A stretch of DNA of 7,941 bases, from assembly GCA_902488725.1 (NCBI GenBank), contig CABTXO010000064.1:1-7941 (forward strand). The letters are read 5' to 3'. Below the pieces are notes generated by a model, which did no database searches, had not been told where the DNA came from, and saw only the letters and a list, made by a program, of their open reading frames with translations. This document shows, piece after piece, positions 1 to 4,461 of this stretch. This DNA comes from an uncultured Bacteroidales bacterium. Lineage in GTDB: Bacteria > Bacteroidota > Bacteroidia > Bacteroidales > UBA932. Within the stretch, counting starts at the first letter, position 1. Every line of letters begins with the position of its first letter. A program made the position numbers and the translations under genes.

Positions 1-735
1 AAGCCGGTGATCATCCTGGACCGGCCGAATCCGAACGGATTCTATGTGGACGGACCGCTGCTGGACATGCGCTTCAAGTCCGGGGTGGGCTGGCTGCCGA
101 TTCCGACAGTCCACGGCATGACCTTGGGCGAGCTGGCCCTGATGATCAATGGAGAGGGCTGGATCACGGACGGATCGGCGGAAGGGAAAAAACTGCAGTG
201 CGACCTGACCGTCGTGCCCTGTCTGCGATATTCCCATCAGACGCACTATTCCCTGATTCTGCCGCCATCCCCCAATCTCAAGGACATGAAGGCCGTGTAC
301 CTCTATGCTTCAACCTGCTATTTCGAGGGAACGGTGGTTTCGGTGGGACGGGGCACGGCTTTCCCCTTCGAAGTCTACGGCCATCCCGCGATGCGGGGAT
401 ATTCCTTCCAATTCACGCCGCAGAGCCTTCCCGGCGCGAAGAATCCCCGCTACGAAGGGGAGGTGTGCAAGGGCGTGGATCTGCGCGGGCGGCCGCTGGG
501 GCAGATCTGGGCTGACGGGATGACGTTTGAATATGTCCTCGATGCCTGGCGGAATCTGCAGCTTGGGGAGGCGTTCTTCGGGACGAACAAGCATTTCGAC
601 CTGCTGGCCGGGGTCGGCTGGATCCGCGAGCAGATCCTTTCCGGGAAGTCCGCTGAGGAGCTCAAGGCGCAGTGGGCGGAAGACGTGGCCCGTTTCAAGG
701 AACTCCGACGGCCGTACCTGCTGTACGCCGAATAG
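1..735 (+). CDS. namZ: DUF1343 / NamZ-type exo-beta-N-acetylmuramidase, C-terminal part (5' end outside window)
   Basis: The reading frame is open from base 1 to the stop at 733-735, giving 244 residues. The family is usually near 400 aa, so roughly the first 40 percent lies before the window. Seen in the sequence: LDRPNPNG close to the window start, a GMTLGE segment, a PCLRYSH segment, PPSPNL, a YLYASTCYFEGT stretch followed by SVGRGT and PFEVYGHP. This series is characteristic of DUF1343 proteins. Members studied in Tannerella and Bacillus are NamZ enzymes that remove terminal MurNAc from peptidoglycan fragments during cell-wall recycling. Assignment to this activity is by family and not by a catalytic residue I can point to. 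The signal peptide, if any, would lie outside the window. The gene looks chromosomal and not part of the mobile element further right; it converges with the lipoprotein gene at 907-1404. Confidence 0.85.
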   Translation, partial: KPVIILDRPNPNGFYVDGPLLDMRFKSGVGWLPIPTVHGMTLGELALMINGEGWITDGSAEGKKLQCDLTVVPCLRYSHQTHYSLILPPSPNLKDMKAVYLYASTCYFEGTVVSVGRGTAFPFEVYGHPAMRGYSFQFTPQSLPGAKNPRYEGEVCKGVDLRGRPLGQIWADGMTFEYVLDAWRNLQLGEAFFGTNKHFDLLAGVGWIREQILSGKSAEELKAQWAEDVARFKELRRPYLLYAE

Positions 736-767
736 GTTCCCCGCATCCGGTTGACACGACAAGAATA

Positions 768-798
768 AACCGAGGGAGTCTTCTCGACTGCCTCGGTT
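768..798. terminator. Hairpin downstream of the namZ-like gene, possible bidirectional terminator
   Basis: AACCGAGG (768-775) pairs with CCTCGGTT (791-798). After one G/G mismatch, AGTC (777-780) pairs with GACT (786-789), leaving a 5-nt loop. It starts 33 nt after the namZ stop and lies between convergent genes. The T-tract is weak on the plus strand and better on the minus strand (TTTATTCTT), so it may also end leftward transcripts from the lipoprotein gene. Confidence 0.5.
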
Positions 799-803
799 CA
801 CCT

Positions 804-838
804 ATTCAATACTTATAAAAACTATTGAGTCTGTTTTT
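804..838 (+). terminator. Second AT-rich hairpin followed by T5
   Basis: ATTCAATA (804-811) pairs with TATTGAGT (823-830), with one G-T wobble, across an 11-nt loop. TTTTT follows at 834-838. This looks like a weak intrinsic terminator for rightward transcription just after the stronger hairpin at 768-798. The stem is AT-rich, so chance pairing cannot be excluded. Confidence 0.35.
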
Positions 839-906
839 GGTTTATGAGTAAAAATATTTATGTCGATGTTCTATTTTACCAAATTCGTGCCAGAAGGAAA
901 GATGCA

Positions 907-1404
907 TCAGAATTTTGTGTAGTCGACATGGATTTCTCCCATGAAGCGGATGGTCTCCCGGTTGCGGGAAGAAACCTGCACATCGCATTTTCCGTTGTCG
1001 AAGACCTGGATCACGTAGCGCAGATGATCCTGCTCATGCTTCACTTGGACGGCGATTTCGCGTGCGTCCGGACGGACCTGCCCTTCCTGGTACGCCAGAA
1101 TCTTCTCCTGGAAGTTCAGACCGTCTCCGCCTCCGTAGGGCAGGCTGTAGGCCACACCAAAATAAGGAAGATGGGAATCGAACCGGTCCTCCTTGATGCG
1201 GAGGAAGCAGCCGCCGTTGAGCATCCGGCTCGGTCCCCTGAGCGGAAGCATCCGGTCCACATTGATCCGGAAGGACCGGTTGTCCAGACTGTCCTGCACG
1301 GCTTGTGCGATCTGTGCCTTTTCTCCGGGGGTCATCTGCAGAGCCCCGCATCCGGCAGCGACGAGCAGCATCGCAGAAAGAAGGAGTTTCAACCGGGTTT
1401 TCAT
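907..1404 (-). CDS. DUF4251 domain lipoprotein
   Basis: The gene encodes 165 aa. I chose the start at 1404 because it gives a good lipoprotein signal peptide: MKTR, a hydrophobic core of about 12 residues, then VAAGC with the lipidated Cys at residue 19. The frame stays open to an earlier ATG at 1536, but that extension would cross the terminator hairpin at 1439-1478 and put the signal peptide inside the protein. The mature part carries the features I associate with DUF4251: NVDRMLPLRGPSR, a YFGVAYSLPYGGGDGLNF stretch, and a C-terminal segment with IQVFDNGKCDVQV and SSRNRETI. DUF4251 proteins are Bacteroidales envelope proteins of unknown function, and I infer attachment to the cell envelope through the Cys. 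The gene converges with the namZ-like gene and appears to belong to the chromosome. Confidence 0.85.
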   Translation of the reverse strand: MKTRLKLLLSAMLLVAAGCGALQMTPGEKAQIAQAVQDSLDNRSFRINVDRMLPLRGPSRMLNGGCFLRIKEDRFDSHLPYFGVAYSLPYGGGDGLNFQEKILAYQEGQVRPDAREIAVQVKHEQDHLRYVIQVFDNGKCDVQVSSRNRETIRFMGEIHVDYTKF

Positions 1405-1438
1405 GGTCTTGTGTTTTGGATATGTCTTGATGACAAGC

Positions 1439-1478
1439 AAAAAAAATGCCTCGTGCAATTCCGTACAAGGCATTTTTT
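1439..1478 (-). terminator. Strong intrinsic terminator directly after the tRNA-Ser 3' remnant
   Basis: Read on the minus strand, the T6 run at 1473-1478 (read as A6) pairs with the A6 run at 1441-1446 (read as T6), continuing through TGCCT/AGGCA (1447-1451 with 1468-1472). One mismatch follows, then GTGC with GTAC (1453-1456 with 1463-1466, one wobble), leaving a 6-nt loop. The minus-strand product ends in a run of eight T. It starts next to the tRNA-like 3' end at 1479-1496 in the same orientation, as expected for a tRNA gene's own terminator. Confidence 0.75.
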
Positions 1479-1496
1479 GCGGAGAGACCGAGATTC
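1478..1496 (-). pseudogene. 3'-terminal remnant of a tRNA-Ser gene, probable attachment-site core
   Basis: The minus strand reads GAATCTCGGTCTCTCCGCA. This matches the order of a tRNA 3' end: the last four T-loop bases (GAAT), the 3' T-stem strand CTCGG, the acceptor 3' strand TCTCTCC, and discriminator G. Together these are typical of tRNA-Ser, whose 5' strand is usually GGAGAGA. No matching T-stem 5' half, anticodon arm or D-arm lies upstream, so this is not a complete tRNA. GGAGAAA at 1513-1507 on the same strand could pair with six of seven acceptor bases, so an internally deleted tRNA is an alternative. I prefer an att scar: an element entered the tRNA 3' end, leaving the displaced end and its terminator here. 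Identity to an intact tRNA-Ser is from memory of the family, not from a search. Confidence 0.6.
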
Positions 1497-1724
1497 TCCC
1501 AAGCGATTTCTCCGTTTTTAATTCACTCATTATCAATAAGTTAATTTTTTGAAAATCCTCATTTTCGGCCTATTTTGTCCCGTTTCAGTCCCGTGACAGC
1601 GGAGAGTAAAAAACTCTCCGCTAATGAGTTGCGCCATTCTGACCGCGGAAAAAGGCTCCAGAATGAGACGAATTCCCCTGGTTTTTCGTACTGAAAAGAC
1701 CTGCTCAGACGGAAATTTCTCACG
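1497..1724. other. Gene-free stretch between the attachment site and the HIRAN gene
   Basis: I see no credible gene here. The frame that continues leftward to 1559 opposite these bases has no recognisable protein features. The stretch holds a perfect hairpin at 1598-1622, a 7-bp inverted repeat CATTCTG/CAGAATG (1635-1641 and 1659-1665), and a 7-bp pair TTTCAGT/ACTGAAA near 1583-1589 and 1690-1696. Ends of integrative elements often carry integrase arm-binding sites in such a position, but nothing here proves that use. There is no clear T-tract terminator for the leftward operon ending at 1725. Confidence 0.4.
1598..1622. repeat. Perfect 10-bp inverted repeat with A5 loop
   Basis: AGCGGAGAGT (1598-1607) and ACTCTCCGCT (1613-1622) are exact reverse complements around AAAAA. 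The stem contains GCGGAGAG, the same eight bases found on the plus strand at 1479-1486 as the acceptor end of the tRNA-Ser remnant. It has no T-tract, so it is not a standard intrinsic terminator, although it lies about 100 nt after the HIRAN gene stop and could stabilise that mRNA's 3' end. Confidence 0.7.
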
Positions 1725-2357
1725 TTATCTTCGCGAAATGCAGAGTCCGGAGATTTCCCAATACGATGGGTTATCCATCGTGTTCTGAATAAGCTTCCCC
1801 GACGAGGAGGGGGCTGACGGATCGGAGTCTTCGAGCTCTCTGCTCGAATAGGATTCTGTTTCCGTATCATCCTTGCCCAAGACTACCTCGCCAGCAAAAC
1901 GCTCGTCACCATCCTCGTTGATAAAAGTATAGATATATCCCTTGCATGGAGCTTTTCCGCCTTTATCAGACAATTCTTCGTGCAATTCTTGATTCGAATC
2001 CCGTGGAATATAACCGACTTTCTTTCTCCCCTTATAAATCGCTATCGCGAATCTATCGTATTCGTTGTTTTCCTCTAATTTTACAAATCCTTCAAATTCA
2101 CCAACATAGCTATCATCCAAATGTCTGAAATTGATACCGGCAATGTTATAGCCCAAATACAAGGCATCGTTCCGAACACGCCAAGTATGGTAGTCAGAAT
2201 TGAAATTCTCGCCGAATTTATCGCGGAACTTATCATCAACCTGCACACGATAATATTCCCCTTCTTTTCCAGCTTTTTCTTGCTTCATCTCATTTTTCAC
2301 GGAAAAGTGGATACCTAGAAAAACGAGCGATAGAGTGAGTAATGCGATTACAATCAT
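1725..2357 (-). CDS. HIRAN-domain protein with N-terminal membrane anchor
   Basis: The gene encodes 210 aa. Residues 2-18 are hydrophobic (IVIALLTLSLVFLG) and form a signal anchor, followed by a charged Lys/Glu linker. Residues about 72-160 resemble a HIRAN domain: AGINFR near the start, GEFEGFVKLE, NEYDRFAIAI at 98-107 (compare the usual N-x-x-D-x-N-A-I pattern) and VGYIPR at 114-119, then a second strand set containing GYIYTF. HIRAN domains in HLTF/Rad5-type proteins bind DNA 3' ends; stand-alone bacterial copies are common in prophages and their role is mostly unknown. The C-terminal 50 residues are Ser/Asp/Glu-rich and look disordered. The gene begins 13 nt after the stop of the 42-aa gene and follows the repressor gene in the same direction, so it is probably expressed in the integrated state. 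A membrane-held HIRAN protein could act on incoming DNA, but that is inference. Confidence 0.7.
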   Translation of the reverse strand: MIVIALLTLSLVFLGIHFSVKNEMKQEKAGKEGEYYRVQVDDKFRDKFGENFNSDYHTWRVRNDALYLGYNIAGINFRHLDDSYVGEFEGFVKLEENNEYDRFAIAIYKGRKKVGYIPRDSNQELHEELSDKGGKAPCKGYIYTFINEDGDERFAGEVVLGKDDTETESYSSRELEDSDPSAPSSSGKLIQNTMDNPSYWEISGLCISRR

Positions 2358-2370
2358 ATTGATTCGATAG

Positions 2371-2499
2371 TTATTGTTTGTTCAATGAGGCAATAAGACC
2401 GGAGATCTGCAGTTTGTTGATATACAAATGATCAACGAACAGCTCGTCCTCTGCAGACTTGTCAAAAACGACTACTTCAAATTCATAGAAATTGCTCAT
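2371..2499 (-). CDS. Small hypothetical protein, 42 aa
   Basis: The frame codes for a 42-residue acidic peptide beginning MSNFYEFEVVVFDKS and ending IASLNKQ. I chose the ATG at 2499 because it is the first after the stop of the repressor gene, 28 nt downstream of it, and is preceded by an AT-rich leader with ten A in a row (2512-2503 on the minus strand), a context common before Bacteroidales starts. The frame can be extended upstream to 2652, but that would overlap the repressor gene. No family is recognised; a beta-strand-rich start and a final helix are likely. It lies between the repressor and the HIRAN gene, 13 nt before the latter, so the three appear to form one leftward operon. Confidence 0.5.
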   Translation of the reverse strand: MSNFYEFEVVVFDKSAEDELFVDHLYINKLQISGLIASLNKQ

Positions 2500-2527
2500 A
2501 ACTTTTTTTTTTGTAAAACACAATTCA

Positions 2528-2905
2528 CTATTGCCCAGCGGCATCGGCACATCCTGCAGGACCGTTTTCCCGGACAGCCAAGAATCTTTTTTCCCTGTCA
2601 GCCTGCTCCAGCATCTGTGTTTGGAGTTCAATGGTCTTCGCCTGCAGCTCAATTGTCTTTTGCTGGCTTTTAATTATCTCGATCAATGGATCGCCTGATA
2701 TTGTAGCTAATTCACTTCGATCCAACATAGAGACATCCCAACCTTTCTCATTAGAAAAAATTTTTTCAAGATGATTGAGTGGTAACTTACTTTTTCCATG
2801 TTCTACCATTGAAATAAACTCTCTTGATACACCCAAATAAGTGGCAATATCTATCTGCGTGAGTTTATTGCTTTTTCTAAATTTCTTTAATTCAATGTAT
2901 TGCAT
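2528..2905 (-). CDS. XRE/cI-like transcriptional repressor with C-terminal coiled coil
   Basis: The product has 125 aa from the ATG at 2905; an in-frame ATG at 2950 would add 15 residues but lies within the operator region. Residues 5-40 form a Cro/cI-type helix-turn-helix: QIDIATYLG (17-25) as the first helix, then VSREFISMVEHGKS (26-39) as the recognition helix. The C-terminal half is not a peptidase-type cI domain; instead residues about 74-102 carry heptads, with QxKTIEL occurring twice in a row (82-94), predicting a coiled-coil dimer or tetramer. The last 18 residues are GC-rich in coding and differ in style from the rest. The gene faces away from the rightward operon across three GTAAGT half-sites, so it very likely represses that operon and perhaps itself. 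It is the probable lysogeny regulator; lack of a self-cleavage domain means induction would need another trigger. Confidence 0.85.
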   Translation of the reverse strand: MQYIELKKFRKSNKLTQIDIATYLGVSREFISMVEHGKSKLPLNHLEKIFSNEKGWDVSMLDRSELATISGDPLIEIIKSQQKTIELQAKTIELQTQMLEQADREKRFLAVRENGPAGCADAAGQ

Positions 2906-2932
2906 ATAACATTTACGTTTAATAATAAAATT

Positions 2933-2970
2933 GTAAGTAAACTCTTGCATTTGTAAGTTACATTACTTAC
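2933..2970. promoter_or_regulatory. Operator: three GTAAGT half-sites, probable repressor binding region
   Basis: GTAAGT occurs at 2933-2938 and 2953-2958, and its reverse complement ACTTAC at 2965-2970. The last two form an 18-bp palindrome with a 6-bp centre (2953-2970). The first two are exactly 20 bp apart, close to two helical turns, so proteins at both would sit on the same DNA face. The site lies just upstream of the XRE gene and inside the spacer of the rightward promoter, where binding would block RNA polymerase. Binding is inferred, not shown. Confidence 0.65.
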
Positions 2971-2975
2971 CTTTG
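2945..2975 (+). promoter_or_regulatory. Bacteroides-type promoter for the rightward early operon
   Basis: TTG (2945-2947) is followed after 20 nt by TACCTTTG (2968-2975), an exact match to the Bacteroidetes -7 consensus TAnnTTTG with the expected spacing to the -33 TTG. Transcription would begin near 2982, giving a leader of roughly 75 nt before the first ATG at 3060. The operator palindrome 2953-2970 sits between the two boxes and overlaps the -7 box. Confidence 0.6.
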
Positions 2976-3021
2976 CATTCGGGATACAATTTAGATGCGA
3001 ATGCTATACAAATACAATTCA

Positions 3022-3029
3022 CAAATATA
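3022..3029 (-). promoter_or_regulatory. Candidate -7 box for leftward transcription of the repressor operon
   Basis: The minus strand reads TATATTTG, matching TAnnTTTG. No good -33 element lies at the proper distance, so support is weak. If used, the leftward transcript would start near 3015, cross the operator and have a leader of about 110 nt before the repressor ATG, overlapping the start of the rightward transcript. Confidence 0.25.
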
Positions 3030-3048
3030 GTAAAGTAAACCCAAAAAT

Positions 3049-3316
3049 GAGAGTGTGTCATGAAATCAATCAACAGCTTGACTGTCAGCATCTGGAGGGT
3101 GCTCGCAGCCGTCCTGGCCATCACGATGGCCGTGTACGCGGTGGAGGCCGCATCGGGGAACGCGGAGTTCCCATGGTGGCATCTGCCTTCGCTGTGGATC
3201 ACCTGGAAGATGGGGCGGTGCGGGGAGTTTTTACGGGTCATTTTTGCTCTCCGCTCCCGCCCCGTCCGACAGGATTCCGTAGTCAAGGAGAGAAGACCGG
3301 CGAAAGACACACTCTC
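3049..3316. repeat. 11-bp perfect inverted repeat flanking most of the first early gene
   Basis: GAGAGTGTGTC at 3049-3059, ending right before the ATG at 3060, is the exact reverse complement of GACACACTCTC at 3306-3316. In the mRNA the two could pair and hold the start codon of the first early gene close to a stem. It could also be the footprint of an inserted segment or simple chance. Confidence 0.45.
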
Positions 3317-3377
3317 TGAATCAACCCAAGGGCGGCTCCGCCGGTCCACCGCCCTTTTGGAAAAAAGAACAGCGTGA
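3060..3377 (+). CDS. Small membrane protein, first gene of the early operon
   Basis: The ORF encodes 105 aa starting MKSINSLTVSIWRV. Residues about 9-30 (SIWRVLAAVLAITMAVYAVEAA) form a hydrophobic helix, and a second hydrophobic patch with PWWHLPSLWITW follows at about 38-49. From about residue 53 the protein is Arg/Ser-rich with no clear fold, and the RNA here can form a GC-rich hairpin (3328-3356); the C-terminal part may therefore be less constrained or the frame altered. The start at 3060 is preferred over the overlapping frame beginning at 3047 because only this one has a membrane helix. The stop is followed after one base by the next gene's ATG. No family is recognised. As the first product after the repressed promoter it is expected to be made early on induction. 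Confidence 0.55.
   Translation: MKSINSLTVSIWRVLAAVLAITMAVYAVEAASGNAEFPWWHLPSLWITWKMGRCGEFLRVIFALRSRPVRQDSVVKERRPAKDTLSESTQGRLRRSTALLEKRTA
3328..3356 (+). promoter_or_regulatory. GC-rich hairpin near the end of the first early gene, possible attenuator
   Basis: AAGGGCGG (3328-3335) pairs with CCGCCCTT (3349-3356), and TT follows, making a run TTTT with the stem end. A competing hairpin, GGCG with CGCC around GCTC (3331-3342), uses the same left arm. Two mutually exclusive structures of which one resembles a weak terminator suggest possible attenuation within the operon; the short T-run argues for partial stopping at most. Confidence 0.35.
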
Positions 3378-3378
3378 C

Positions 3379-3474
3379 ATGAACATGAACGTGCAACTTG
3401 CGATTGAACTCCTGCTGCTGGCGGGGGGCTTCGCGCTGGCCTTCTGGCCGGGAAAAGGGGAGGATCAAGAATGA
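3379..3474 (+). CDS. 31-aa single-helix membrane peptide
   Basis: The frame starts MNMNVQLAIELLLL and continues AGGFALAFWPGKGEDQE before the stop TGA at 3472-3474. Residues 5-23 are strongly hydrophobic, so this is probably a one-helix membrane peptide with a short charged tail. Its ATG follows the stop of the 105-aa gene by one base, and its stop overlaps the start of the next gene as ATGA (3471-3474), which supports translation in spite of its size. A second ATG at 3385 could be used. No family is recognised. Two membrane peptides in a row in a phage early operon could alter the host membrane, but nothing in the sequence proves a role. Confidence 0.6.
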   Translation: MNMNVQLAIELLLLAGGFALAFWPGKGEDQE

Positions 3475-3659
3475 GAGGAATATGCAAGATCTGCGGATGC
3501 ACGGATGACGACCCGTGCTTCAATCCAGAGTACGGATACTGCTGGTGGGCTGACGAATCTCACACGATCTGCAGCCACTGCGCTGACAAGACAATCGCTT
3601 CGGATCCGGACACGGAACACTGCGTCAATTCTAAAGACAACAATTATTTCGAGAAATGA
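3471..3659 (+). CDS. Cys-rich probable zinc-binding protein
   Basis: The protein has 62 aa with eight Cys. It opens with C5-x2-C8-G-C10, followed by T-D-D-D-P-C16, then G-Y-C24-W-W, and closes with C34-S-H-C37. C5, C8, C34 and C37 make the likely zinc site, with C24 and C16 as extra candidates. The pattern CxxCGCT...CWW...ICSHC recurs in small phage and prophage proteins that I know as hypothetical zinc-ribbon proteins; their role is unknown. The start overlaps the stop of the 31-aa gene and the stop overlaps the next start, both as ATGA, so translation is probably coupled. A nucleic-acid- or protein-binding role fits but is inferred. Confidence 0.75.
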   Translation: MRGICKICGCTDDDPCFNPEYGYCWWADESHTICSHCADKTIASDPDTEHCVNSKDNNYFEK

Positions 3660-3853
3660 GAGGTTCAGACACAAACGAAAAAATTGCTGCAGCAGGATTC
3701 ACGATCGTGCGCGAGGATGACTACCCCGTTCCGAGAATCAAGCAATGGACAGGCGATTCCGCATGGAAGACGCTGGAGGAGTTCGGAACGAAGGCCGCCC
3801 GTGACAGGCGCCTCCAGGAACTCCTGCAGGATCAAAAGACCGTAAGGCTATGA
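3656..3853 (+). CDS. Small hypothetical phage-type protein, 65 aa
   Basis: The sequence begins MRGSDTNEKIAAAGFTIVR, continues with DDYPVPRIKQW, and ends with a charged helix containing FGTKAARDRRLQELLQDQ. The first half probably forms a few strands and the second an amphipathic helix. It lacks Cys and membrane segments, so it should be cytoplasmic. I do not recognise a named family. Its start (ATG 3656) shares four bases with the stop of the zinc-binding protein and its stop shares four bases with the following start (3850), so it sits in the middle of a coupled set. This gives good support that the frame is real. Confidence 0.65.
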   Translation: MRGSDTNEKIAAAGFTIVREDDYPVPRIKQWTGDSAWKTLEEFGTKAARDRRLQELLQDQKTVRL

Positions 3854-4041
3854 GACTGCCATCTGCAGCATATGGGATCATCTATCGTGTCCGGAGAAGG
3901 GATCCTTCCCTGTTCATCGACACGAGAGCGAGGACCGTCGAAATCCCTTACGGGATTCGCGAGGCGGAGATCCCGGCGCCCGTCATGAGGCTCCGTGACG
4001 GATTCGGATTTGTGATACAATTCTATGCGTTCAGACCATGA
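3850..4041 (+). CDS. Small hypothetical protein, 63 aa
   Basis: The product is 63 residues, basic, beginning MRLPSAAYGIIYRVRRRD and ending FGFVIQFYAFRP. It appears rich in beta strands, with alternating hydrophobic residues (LFIDTRARTVEIPY and FGFVIQFYAF). No membrane helix or known motif is visible. The start and stop both overlap their neighbours by ATGA (3850-3853 and 4038-4041). Six to eight positive charges in the first third could favour nucleic-acid contact; that is a guess. No family is recognised. Confidence 0.6.
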   Translation: MRLPSAAYGIIYRVRRRDPSLFIDTRARTVEIPYGIREAEIPAPVMRLRDGFGFVIQFYAFRP

Positions 4042-4229
4042 GCGGGAAGGTCAGGATAAGGGCGCTCTCCAGGTCGCGGGAGAACCGGATGTTCGCGTAC
4101 GCGCTGCTGCGGTACATCCTGGTCGAGGTGCTGCTTCCGGATGACGGGCATCCCTTCTACGCGGACGTCGTGCTGCCGAGCTTCAACCATCCGGACGGCC
4201 AGAAACTGATACAACAGAAAAAATATTAA
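4038..4229 (+). CDS. Small hypothetical protein, 63 aa
   Basis: The protein begins MSGKVRIRALSRSRENR, followed by a probable helix MFAYALLRYILVEVLLPD and a C-terminal part with PFYADVVLPSFNHPDG and a Lys-rich end. The hydrophobic stretch is too short and mixed to be a clear membrane helix, so I read it as a buried helix. It starts in an ATGA overlap with the previous stop. The TAA stop at 4227-4229 lies five bases before the next ATG, with an AT-rich spacer. No family is recognised and no function can be given. Confidence 0.6.
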   Translation: MSGKVRIRALSRSRENRMFAYALLRYILVEVLLPDDGHPFYADVVLPSFNHPDGQKLIQQKKY

Positions 4230-4234
4230 TTACC

Positions 4235-4459
4235 ATGAACATCAAAGAAATATGGGCGCAGCTCGGACAGCAGCAGCGCAACGACATCATGACAAGCATC
4301 GTCAAGGAGGGCATGGTCTCGTATTCCACGGCCGCGGGCTGGTGCAACGGGAGCCGTGTTCCGCTCCATCTCTACCGGGTCAAGATCAGGGAGATATTCT
4401 CGCGGGTGCTCGGCAAGGAATATTCCGTCGGGCAGCTGTGGCCTGAAAGACGGAATTAG
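4235..4459 (+). CDS. Small helix-turn-helix-like protein, probable phage regulator
   Basis: The 74-aa product starts MNIKEIWAQLGQQQRND. The middle reads IVKEGMVSYSTAAGWCNGSRVP and is followed by LYRVKIREIFSRVLG. The order helix, turn with S-Y-S-T, then a segment with W-x-N-G-x-R-x-P and a basic helix resembles small HTH proteins in Bacteroidales phages, in which the W..W.NG..xP part forms the end of the recognition helix and the wing-like turn. I place it as a probable DNA-binding protein, with moderate certainty because the first HTH helix is short. It sits just after the coupled small genes and two bases before the next gene. A role as a later-acting Cro-like regulator or as a replication accessory factor is possible. 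Confidence 0.5.
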   Translation: MNIKEIWAQLGQQQRNDIMTSIVKEGMVSYSTAAGWCNGSRVPLHLYRVKIREIFSRVLGKEYSVGQLWPERRN

Positions 4460-4461
4460 CC

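Noticed and set aside
844..1521. 225-codon plus-strand frame opposite the lipoprotein gene
   Set aside because: The opposite strand has a signal peptide, lipobox and DUF4251 features; this frame also runs through the tRNA remnant and terminator.
2411..2442. Hairpin GTTGAT/ATCAAC with a short outer GTT/AAC pair inside the 42-aa gene
   Set aside because: It lies within coding sequence, has a short stem and no T-tract; most simply explained by the codons.
2503..2512. Programmed slippage on the run of ten A (minus strand) to fuse the repressor with the 42-aa protein
   Set aside because: The repressor frame already ends at 2528, before the run, so slippage there could not fuse the two.
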